Part shown: one piece after another, positions 11,001-23,000 of the stretch | How the letters are laid out: each line of letters starts with the position of its first letter | Position numbering within the stretch: position 1 is the first letter of the stretch | Assembly: GCA_030544235.1 (NCBI GenBank) | Contig: CM060484.1 | Location: 15,917,031-15,981,030 of the forward strand | Source: Lepturacanthus savala | Lineage: Eukaryota > Chordata > Actinopteri > Scombriformes > Trichiuridae | DNA length: 64,000 nt | Direction of reading: 5' to 3' | Position numbers and translations under genes: made by a program | The notes under the pieces: model-generated | Told to the model about the DNA's origin: nothing | Database searches by the model: none | What the model saw: the letters and a program-made list of their open reading frames with translations, nothing else

Positions 11001-14000
11001 ACCATCTTTTGACCTTGCATTGCACTGGTGAAAAAAGTACAAAGGTTTCATTTCAAACTATCCTGATGTACGGGTGACAGATGAATAAGATTCATGGTCT
11101 ATTATGACCAATCCCATCGGTTTCTTCTCCTCTCTCTCCCCACTGACTCTGCCAGACAGTTGTCTCAATTAACCCTGACGCCGACCCACATTATGATTAA
11201 GTGGACTGGATCTGATGCGGGCCTGATAATGGCTGGCCTTATCTCCCGCTAACAGCCAAACACCTCCATGTGCGCAGCAGACAGCTGCTTTGGTCACAGA
11301 AATGTGCGAGGGGAAGAGATAGAGAGAGCGAATGAGGAGGAGGAGGGACTGAGTAGGTGAGAGCGATAACAAGATAGGAGGAGACTTGAGAGAAAATTGA
11401 TGAGGATTACCGCTGGAATGTACTTTAGCCCCAGAATGCAATCTGCATTCTTTCCCACTCTTTGCTTCACAGCCTGCATGAAGCATGAAGACATTAGGAC
11501 CAGCTCTGCCGCACGCAGAGGGATGTTTATGTTGTTCACATGTGATGCGGAGCTGTGGCTGCTAATCTCGTCCTCACAGCATTCTTTCTCACATGATCTG
11601 ATAATAATTAGTGTAATCAATTAAGGCTAAACAGCTGAATTTAAGGGAGAAGTGGGCAATTTAAGAAATTCCTTGGACACAGTGCAAATTACTTAATTCA
11701 AAAAATGTGTTTTTTCTTCTTGTATGTTTGAGCATCACTATTTGCAGACTCAATCATAAACCAGTATTCAACTAATACAAGTGTGTGTAGAAGGTTGAAA
11801 ACTCCAGTGCGCACACACAGACTTTTTAGTGAAGTAGGATATATCTTGTGTTCAGCAGTTAAACTTTTAAAATGAAATATATTTATATAATCATATTTTC
11901 TGGGATTTTTAATGAGGAAGAATGAGAAGATGTACTTTTAAGGATTTTAACAAGTGAGTTTTTTTTTTTTGCCAAAAACTATAATAGATACAAATCATTA
12001 TTCAAAGTGGAGCATTTCATATACATCTTAAATATTTTTGGAGCAGATCTTTAACCCTCATCATATGAGCCCCAGTAGTTTTAGAGAACATCATGTTACT
12101 TGGCTTTTGAGCCTTCATGGAAGGTTTCTTACCAGTTGCCTTTGTTTTGGGGGCAATGCTGGGGGCAGAAGCGGCTCGTGGACCGAGTCGGTGCTGCTGA
12201 AGGAGTCGTTGAAGCCGTAGACCTCCTGGAAGCGCTTGTTGCGCTGCTCGTAGATGCTCTCGCTCTGTGGCATCTGGTAGAACACGGAGGGCTGCGGCTC
12301 AGAGTAGTCTTCCACAAACTGCATGTACTGCAGGACTGGAGGAGAGAGATGGATTAGCTTGCATAACATTTATTGTTCCACTCGCTTTACAGTTATGACT
12401 TTGAACTTGCTAGCTAAGCTGAGAATGGCTGTTCTTCAAACGCAAGTTTTGTCCTCTAAAGTAAATTATTCCACTCTTTTCATTAAACGGATTTCAAGAT
12501 GTCGATATGCATTACGCATGAGAAAAGTATTTCAATTGGCAGGAAGGACTGACTGTATAGAGTGACATAATACAGTAGCTTGAAAGGAAGTGATGTAGCA
12601 GGCGTGTCAGGAAGTGACCAAATATTGCCCTCAGTGCCCCTGGAGTCAGACCCATTGTAGCACATCCTGGTATTCACTTCCTGCCTCTATTCACAGTGGA
12701 ATATTTCCTTGACATAAGCTGCGCTTCAATGAACTGATGACATGTGCAGCCAATGTCCCTCTGTCACTTCCTAAATCAGCCTCATCCCTTCATTAGTCTT
12801 ATTGTCCCTTCCTTTGCTTCCGTACCCTCTATTCAGTCATCTCATTTAAAAAGCCCTTTCTTCTTCCTAGACTCAATCGCTTTGCTCATTACATCCTTTA
12901 CCCCTCCTTTCCCTTCACTTACTGTGTCTGCTTTTCTTTTCTGGCAGCGGCGGTGGGTTGCCGGGGACGTCTGCGTTCTCGCTGGCTATGAACTGCGCAA
13001 CGAACACGCCCCCGTTTGTCTGGGGCATGGGCGAGATGGGTGTGAAAAGGGGGAACGGTGGCGTCGGGTGCAGCTCCTCCTCTGACAGGTTGTCATACTG
13101 GGAGGGGTAGCGCTCGTACAGCACCCTTGACCCGCCGTCGGAGAAAGACGCCGTCTGGGTGCTGCGTCGCTTCTTCTGGGGCAGGGCGGGGGGTGCGCTG
13201 ACACGGTAGGACTGTAAGGGGTTAGTTTGATTGGGCTGCGGGGTCCAGTACTCTGGCGGCTGCTGAGGTGGAGGAGCGCTGAAGCGGGGATGTGAAGGAT
13301 GCTGTCCGGGGACCGGGGATGAGGACTCGCTATGAGACTCAGGCAGGGGGCTCAGGCACCCTCCCACTGGTATCGGGGGCAGGTTTTCCCCGACTGACAA
13401 ATCCTGGTGGAGGAAGTCATAATCGGGGTCGTAGTTCTCTGTGTTGTCTGAAAAAAGGAAGAGGTCAAAATTATATTTAAATCATTATACATTCGCAATG
13501 GGGCCTTAACGAACACCTTAAGGTTGATCTCTGTATTCTTACCAAGCGTCTCACAGCTGGTGTTACGAGAACACTGACCACTGTCTTGCTCCATGGAAGA
13601 AAGCTGTTCATCAGACTTGCTCAGTTTTCCCATGCTGCTGCAAGGGGAGAGTCGTGGAGAGTCTCCCCCGTAAGACTGGCTTCCCCCTGAGAAACGCCTC
13701 TGAAGGAACTCCTGCTCGTAGTCCTGTTGCTACACAAAGAAAGATAATTGGCACTTCATTTTCATTGATATAATAATTCAATGTCCAATATTATAGAAAG
13801 GGAGATTTGAATTGCTTTTTGATTATAAGAAAGTCTATGTGTTATATAAATAGTGTCCTAAGTTTCAAAACACTCAGTCCACAGAGAAAAGCACACAACC
13901 CATATTCGGAAACTGTGCCCTAAAACAAGCTGTCAGGCACAAAATGACCTGTTCTTTCTATAGCTCCAAAGAAAAGCTAGAGAGAGGAGATGTAAAACTG

Positions 14001-17000
14001 TATTGAGATCATTTTTGGTACTTAACACCACAAAATATCTTGTTGAGGATATTGAATCTTCATATAAAACCCAGTACAAGTATTAAATACGGGACCTTTA
14101 AATAGAAACTGAAGGTATCCAGTAATGGTAAAGTTTAACATCTCGTCATGAGATGGGGTTAAACATACCTGTCTGTGGACGCTGCAAGGCAGGCTGGAAC
14201 CACGGCTCATAGGAGCAACCACTGCCACACGTGTAGGCGAAGGGGCTGACTGGCGCTTCTTAGGTGGAAGGGCTGGTGGAGGACTGTTGGACAAGAGAAT
14301 AAAATAAGAGAAATGTTGAGTTTGTGTGCTTGGCAATATGGACAATCAGGCAAAACACAACAAAACATGTATGCGCACACTGATCCATGTAGGAATACAT
14401 GAACACACACATTATCATGTTCATGTTAGCTTCTCTCTGCTGTGACATGAAGCTGTCCTGCTTGTCAAACCTAAATTAGTTAATTCCAGGTCAAACGGGA
14501 GCGGAAAGCAGCACAGAAAAGACCAGGACATGGAAGTTGGGCAAAAAGACACTGCATAGGTCAGTCACACACTCTCATGCATGGAACAGCTTTCTGATTG
14601 GATGATTAATTCTTCAGGGAATGCCCAGGATGAAACAAACTTTGGGATAACGCAACCATGCAAGTCAAAAACACTATCATCCAATCCAGAAGCCGGGGGG
14701 TGGGGGGGTTGGAGAGCTAGGGTGGGATGTTATAATGGAGACAGATGATCCTGTGCACTGACATACTTCTCCTTCTGAGAGGGTCTCCTTTGGCCAGCGT
14801 CAGCACTCAACTGTGCTCTGTACCCAGAGTCCAAAGGGAAACCAAGGATGAAACAAATTGAGAGAAACAGCAGAAAGAGTAAGAAAGGAAGAGACAGGCC
14901 AACAAACAAACCAATGTGTGCCATACAAAACGCCTACAATGTGATGAAGGACTTTAAAGGAGACTCTTTGGATTGCATTTGGATTGATGGAGCTGCAGCT
15001 GTTTCACATGGAGAAACACTAATCAGTGAAAATGAAAGGAATGTTCAGAAGTCCCCCTCAAATACCCACATCCTAAGAGCAAAAGTGAAAAACGTTTTGA
15101 TGAATAATTGCAGAAGGGACACTACTTTCAGGAGTACACTTTAAAAAGGTCACAAGATGTGCTTTGGGTAATAATCTGATCATGATCCAACCCAACTACT
15201 AGGTATTCTCTGTGAGTTTGAGCTAAATGGCTCCTGTAGCCAGGTGTGATTTGCATACTGGGATGCAGATGAGTGAAATCAACAGTTGCTAGCAGCAAGT
15301 TGGTGAGTAAATACAGGTCCTGGATCTTGCAAAGCACATTAATCTATAAAAACTAACAAATCTTTCTTGAAATCCTTCGCTCAACTACAGACTGAAGATC
15401 ATTTCCCAGCTTTCCTTGCTAAAACCATGGGTAAATATTTATAGAATAAAAGAACCAATCCAAAGTCTTCAAGATGGAGCTTATTGAGGTGGTGACATCA
15501 AGTGACAGGGAGATGGCATCATGAGACTAGTAGGACCCCTGTCCTCTTTTGCTCCAGCCCCAGATACAACTACCAAATGAGTGGAGTGAAGGTTCATGGC
15601 TTTTAATGATACATTTTGCTTTGCTTAAATATATGTTAAAATATATGTCAAAAGAAACTGAACCAGCATTAAAAGATTGACATGTTTGTCAACTCCTCCA
15701 CCAATTCAGACCAGAGTTTTAAGCATCAGTGATATTCTTGTAGAATTCATATTTCCGTAATAATATATAAAATATTACCTGAGCTCCGCCATTTTGGCTT
15801 CAGGAAGGGGGGGTTTAGGAGGGGCCACATCCTCATCTGGTATGTCAGAGGCAGCCTCTGCAGGAGGAGGTGCTGGAGTCGCCTTATTCGAGACCTCAGG
15901 TTCCCGCTCTATCAAGGACATCTCTGATGGCACAGTGCTGAACACATAAAAAAGCTGCATGAGAGAAAGAAGCACTCTGAATGAATGAATGGGTGTGTGT
16001 GTCACACTTCATAGTCACCTGTCCACTGTGACAGCAGGTAGTGCTGGTTTATTAGGGGTGGTGGGTGACGGCTGCTCCTGTTTCTCGATAGTCAGCTTCA
16101 CCAGTTCCTGTTCACACAAAGCAAAAAACAGCCAGCTTAAGTGCCTCCTCCAATAGCAAAACCTACAGGATGACAGTGGCACTATATCCACGACATTTTC
16201 TCTCATGAGCCAAAAGTTTACCTTTACTCCATCCAGCACTGCTTTAATGACATTCGTGACGGACGCCACATTTTCCTTGTCCTCCAAGTCGATGCCGTCC
16301 AGCATCACCTGGTCTGCCCAACGGATAAGGTTGGCCAGACTCTGGTAGACGCGGTTGTGGCAGGAAGACAGTGCTGAACTGTTGAAAGGGTGTGAAAACG
16401 AGGTCAGTAAAAGAACATGGACACAATGTGCAAGAGGTGAGAGAAGGTGTAGAGCCCAGAGGTGCAGAAAGGAATGATTTAAGATGACACACAGGGGTGT
16501 GAAAAAAAAGCGATGGGACAGACATGTTATACTGGAGGTGAAAAAAATCACATCGAAACAAGAACACATGAGACGATTCCATCTATCTAATAAAGTACAC
16601 ATTTAGGGGGGCATTTGCTGAGGAACTGCAGGTATGCCTGACTAGAAGCTTGGGGGGTTGGGATCAGCTCGCTTGTGGCAGTGCTGACAAGGGAATGTAC
16701 TATATAACCACACATGGAAGCGGGGAGTTGTTTCGGCCTGTAGTGAATGATGCATTCAGGTCCAACACTAAGGTGTGGCAAAGGCCTGTGGTGACATGCT
16801 GCAGCTGATTCACAGTGGTGGAATATGCATCCAGCGTATGTGCAGTTCAGCCCTAAGGTGAGTGGGAGATGAGTCTCGCTGTGGGGTTTAGCGGAGGGTT
16901 TTGAAGGATGGTCGGAAGGTTACACTGGAGCTAAAATAGGAATAGTGACTGTTCAGTAGAACTAGATATTGTGAATATAACACTGATACTCTAATCTTTT

Positions 17001-20000
17001 GGCAAATAAGTACTTATCTCATAAGTACTTTTATCCACATTAACACCTTTGTGCCCAGACAGCAGGTAGGAGTTACACCCACTGTTGACCTAGTTTTCTG
17101 ACCATTATTGATTTAAATCACTGCAGACAATCCCACACAATATGCTGTGCATTAATGGTCCCATATTTTACACTTTTCCTGGGTTATTTGAAGTTTTGAG
17201 ATTTTTGAGAATATAGCTTTACATCTTCTCACTTGTTTCTTTGGTGCCCTTGAAAGAACAGGTCGTTTAGTGACCATCTCATTAATATTAATAAGATTCT
17301 CCTCTGATTGGCTGATTTGAATGGCTGTGATTAGGGGGTGGTCAGTGACCTTACAAATTCACTGAAGTCCCGATGGCTTGTAGAAAGGCACGGTTTCTGA
17401 ATAGGGACTGTGTGCATTTTTTTGTGGAGTGAGAATTATGAAACCAGAGAGTATTTATATTATATCTATAACTTATTAGAATCAAAAAGCAATCTTATTT
17501 TTATGATATGGGACTTTTAACACAATGATAATGATGTGAATTAAAAAAAAACAAACCTCTGGGATGCCTTTAAGGAGAAGCTATGAAATTACTGGCTAGC
17601 TGGTTTTCAACCTGCTGCAAGGAGTCTCTGGCTAAAGCTAAACGCTAAAATGTGATTTATTGGAGTTTGACTCCATGGGGTCAAATCTCCAGAGATGGCT
17701 GCTTCTGGATGTCACAGCAGTAATCCATCAATTGCTTTTAAACACAAGGCTGTGAGATACAAAATCTCTGACCTCTGACCTCTATACCTTCATCTTTGCT
17801 GACGGATGAGGAAAGTTACAAAGACAAAGAAAGAGAAGTTCCAACATGTTGATAGTCCAAACTAAGTTTTTTTTTTCTGCAGAGGGTTCACTTCACTGAA
17901 AGCAGGAAGTAAGAACAAACATTTTATCAGTTAACCTATCAGAAAGCTAAATTCCATTTATCTTCCAAAACATGTCCCACTGACCGTTATTTACACATGA
18001 ATGACATTTTAAAGGCTTCAGGCATCATATACACAAGGTGCGGGATGTCATTTGTTGCAACATATTATCAATCTTCACAAGCTGCTCAGCTTGCAGTAGT
18101 CTACATCAAACCAGTGCTAACATGTCTGGTATGCATACCGGCTATGTTGAATATTACGTCAAGTGGCAAGAATGTTAAGAATGAATCAACAAATGGTGCA
18201 CATCTTTACATAGATTGGGACAGAAGGACACGTAATGTCTATTTCCAAATGAAAAGACCCATCACATACTGACACATCTATTGCTTCATAAAACATGTGT
18301 CTTACCTGTGCTGTATCCGGGCCTCCACCTGAACCAAAGGCAAGATGGCCTCAAGCACCTTGCTGGCCGAGCCTGGAAGCATCTCCAGCACCTTCTTCTC
18401 CACGACCATTTTGTCCACGATTGTCTTGAAGTAGCGCAGGGCACTGACCACCTCCTTCTCATGCTCCTCCAGCCGACTAACCTTCTAAAAAAGCAGAACA
18501 TAGTACTTTAGAATTGTTAACAAACACTACAACACCCTGAACTCAACATAGAGTTAAATAATTATCATTAAACAACCTTTTAGCACTTGATTTGTATTTA
18601 TTGTTCCCATGATCTGCTCACAATCAGCCTACAGTTCAAAGCTCCATCTATCAAGTGATGTGGCTTGGAGCCATCTTGGTACTACAGCAACGGGCTCTTT
18701 CAGCTTCTCTAGTCTTTGACAGCAGGGCTGCTGGGGAATATACTCATTACACCAAAGGCCTTAAGGAGGGGGCAGAGGAGTTCATTCAGGAAACAGCCCA
18801 GTTCCATTCACGTCTTCGTAGGTTCAGACACCTGCTGCAGCAGACGGGTCGCCACAGTGGCTGGGAAGCTGTGGGAACCAGCAGGAAAACTCTTGTGCAC
18901 GTACACAGACACAATGGAATACGGGAGCACAAAACCTGACAGGAAGACCATCGACTCACAAATAGGCAAACAAACACGGAATAGGTGGGAAAGGGATGGA
19001 TTTCCCACAATACACACACACATACACATGTGGCTGCACACACACACACACGCACACACCTTGTTAGCAGGTTTCTCAGTACTCTTGGCTGCTGGCTCGG
19101 GCTGCAGTTGCTTGCCCTTCTTGGATGGAGTCCTCTTGATCTTGGGAGAATGGAATTTGTCCATCAGCTTCATGGTGAAAGAGGACAGATGGGACCGTTG
19201 CGAGTCTGCGGATAAAGGGAAGAAGAGAAAAATAGTGGTCAGTCAAGGAGGAGCAATTCTCAGGAGAGGAACAGAAATGAGACAATAACAGATGGCAGAG
19301 GCACAAAATGTTGCTCATCTGAAATTTATGCAGGAAGTGAAAAGCCCAAGAGGACACCAGAACAAGACAAATATATTTTATAAGGAATGGAAAATGTGAG
19401 AGATTTTTTCAAGTGTTTGTTACACCCTCATTTCATTTAGGTTACTTTGGTCTTTAGATAAATCTGCTGGACATTCAGAAAGCCCCTTTCAGCGGTCTAC
19501 TATGTAGACCAGATGCACAGATTTGTGCATTCACATGTGAGAAAGAGATGAGGACAGAGGCGAGTAGGATGATTAGAATAAAACACACTAGTTAGGGCCA
19601 TAACTAGTGGGAAGCTTCATAATTCAGTAGAATCTCCCATGTTCACTGTTGAGAGTGCCAATAGCATCCTGGGAGAGAAGAGCTCCTCACTCCATTAATC
19701 TCCGGGGAATTGACTACTTTCTCACTGCTTCCCTCCACCTCTCAGCTCCCCTCTTCCTATCTCCTAACCAAAGTGAATCAGGAGATAAATACCAATAACA
19801 GTAGTGGGAGGTGGGCAGGAAGCGTGGGGTTTTATCAGCGGGCAAAATTACACTTCTATCGGCTGTAATCTCCCTTCAGCTCGATGACAGTGGGATCTGG
19901 CATTCCACAGCCATCAGCGTAAATACACTGAATGCTGAATAGCAATCAACAGCGGGAAAACACCAGCAGCTAGACTTCGGGCCGGGGCAGTGCTTTCATC

Positions 20001-23000
20001 TGCGCCGCCGATCCACATGCCACGCACATATCCACCCTACTGTTCTCGCTCTCCGCCCCCTAATCCTCATCATCCCTTACACCAAGCAAAAGCCAAAGTT
20101 CGCTGAGGCAGCCAAGGACGACTGCGGATCTCATTAAAATGTTGATGGGAATGCTTTCAGTGATGTTTCCTCCCAATACTAATGCATGTAATGAGGCATG
20201 TGTGACCTCTCAGGCTCTTGTTTTACACTGTTTTTTTGTTTTTTTTTTTAATCTCAACGTGGTGCAAAAACTAATCGATTAATCAGCATTATTCAGTTAC
20301 TCATGGCACATAGCTAATTGAATAAACTACCAGGTTACTGGATGTGTATCTCATGACCTGTTATGTCACCTTTAATCTGCATTTGACCTAGTTCCTAACA
20401 TCCAACATCCCTCACACAAAAAGTTATTACACAAATACATCATATTTTTTTTTAAATACCCTTTAATGTTAGAAGACATGATGTGCAAGATAAATATAGA
20501 TTTTTATTTTTTTTGCAAATTTCATTAGTAGCCTAGTTATGTCACTACAGAGGGAAAAAAAAGGAATGTGACAGATATAGCAGCCTTTTTGTGCGGGTGT
20601 TATAAATAGTGTGTGTGTCCTGCCTCTTCATTTCACCATCAGTGCAATAACGAGACAAAAATTAGTCAGAAGGGCAGGGCTGAGACAAAGAAGGAAGACA
20701 AAGAGTTTGAGTTCATCAAACACTCAGACAAGGGACTAGACCATGAAAATCAATCATTTAAAGCAATAATTTAAAAAATATTAGCAAAAAAAATACTTTA
20801 GTATCATAGCAGAAACAGGAAAATGATGAACATCTGTTGTGTGGCAGGTTGTAAATCAAATAATCACATGAATCCATAGCCAAACGTAGCCTGGTGATTT
20901 GATCAAATATGTGTAGATGATGTCTAGATAAGCAATGTCTGAGTTATTTATCCACTTGGACGGAGAGAAGAAATAACGACCGACTGATCAGCCTTCATTT
21001 CTTAAGATATCACTACAGCTCAGGTTAAAGCAAGGTAGCAAAATAATTTGTCTGTCGGAGAGATGGTAAATGAATGCATATAAACTTGTTGAATTCCTCA
21101 GCTAAAAAAACATCAGGATTCTGAGGTTTTCAATTGCCCTAATGGAATGCAGCAATGACATTTTGCTAAGTACCCATATGTCTCGCTCTAGTCTATTAGA
21201 CAGGTTAAAATTAGCAGACCATATTAACTTAACATTTCTAGCAAGAAATTAAGGCTTTTTCAAGAGAAGTTAAATGGAGCCAGCATTCAGCTGCTGTGAG
21301 AGGCATTGAAGTTTAAGTTCAGCAACAGCTGTCTGGATCAATAATCTGTAAATTAGCCACAGGGGACTCTGTGCAGCTGCAGTGCACCTAAATGCAGAAT
21401 GAATAACACAGCAAGAGCCGACACACAGTGTGTGAGGATTTTTTTTGTAGCCTGAGGCTGTGTACCTGCGTGAGCCAGTTCAGCCAGTAGGCAGGGTGCT
21501 ATCCTGGCATGGTTCCACTTCATGGCAATGTGGAGAGAGGACCATAAGCTTTTGATTGCGGCCTCCATATGATTTTATTTTCAGATGTTTGTTTGATTCT
21601 GTTTGACCCTGCTGCACATATTACTGGCATACGTACAGTCAGAGACTGTGGTTAACATCACAGCACGCTGGACCCTCTCACTCAATCACAGCCTGATCAG
21701 ACCCAGAAGGACTATGTGCGAGTTTACAGCTGCACCCCAGCCCGGAGTCGAGAAGCAGTGACATCAGCACAATGAGTCACTGCCATGAGCGATACAGCTG
21801 GCCTTCAGGCATCATCACGGCCCCCGTGGCTCAGCTGTTTATCATGCACACAGGGCTGGTTCCCTGTCTCCTTTACTCCCCACCCAGTCCTCCACCACAT
21901 CCCTTTTTCTGTTCAGAAAACAGAAAGCTGCACCCACCACCCCCGAACACCCACCCTCCTTTCCTCTAGAGTTCACTGGAAGTCTGGCTCAGTGGGGAAA
22001 TGACATCACCAACAGAAAGAAATGAACGGGTTGTATGTATAGAGAATAAGTCAGCAGGGAAAGAGAGAGAGAGAGAATACAGTGAAGTGCTCTGTTACAG
22101 TCATGTAGGCCTCTCTACACCCTCCACTCCTTCACCAGTGTCGGGCCCAGCCATCCCTCCTGCTCTCCACAGCTGCCCGCTGTTGTAGAGTTATGAGGTG
22201 GTGATGTCATCCGTTGAAATGTCTCTCATACTGAATCAGACTAGTCAGTGATAGCATAAAAGAGTAAAAAAAAAAAAGATTTTTTAAAGTATTTATCAGC
22301 TGTCCCGGCCTTAACAATAGTTTAGACAGGCGTGCCATTATACATTTTCAATTTTAAATATATTATCAGGCAATATTGAACTGAATTTTAGAGTAGCAGA
22401 GAAATGTCCGAAACAGACATCTCATTCTAAGGATGCACTGGTAAGTAATACACCTTTTGCTTGTTGATTCTCGTTTCTAGTCGTAGTGAAGTTGCTCCCA
22501 ACTTCTTTTAAAATAAAGTAAAAGTACAGCACTGCATGAGCCTGAAAAGCAAGTGTGGTTACACTTCTGCAAAAGGTTAGGTTGTCTACTTTGTTCTAAA
22601 CTACTCCACTTCTATGAAAACTGAACACAGGCGCCCTCACTATATTATAACAAATCTTTAGATTCACACTACAGTGAGATGAGTTTACAGTTTACATAAT
22701 TATTATCAAATCTTATTATAATGATAAGCAGTTGTTTCTAATCTGGTATGGGCGGCATTAGTATCAATTCAATTGTAGTAGTTTTTGATGTTGTGAAGGA
22801 CATATGAAGCAGTAATTAAACCAGGGGACAGCAAAAGTCTGATTGTTAAAAATAAATAGAAGAATCTCAGCGAGTAAACATTTTGGAGGCATTTAAATTG
22901 CTTAAACACTGTGCCGCTGTGACAGGCTTCAGGGACTTTAAAAAACAAACACTCCAGTTTGAACAAAGCCTGGGAGAGTTCTCGCGCAATCTGCGGTATA

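Noticed and set aside
16015..16602. A 195-codon frame spanning exons 4 and 5.
   Set aside because: Readthrough of the short introns; the intronic parts have no homology and the splice sites are clear.
18655..18939. A 94-codon + strand open frame inside intron 2 with coding-like composition (GLKEGAEEFIQETAQFHSRL).
   Set aside because: No recognisable homology, no clear splice sites, opposite to the host gene, and it runs into a CA repeat. Chance frame is the simpler reading; a protein search would decide.
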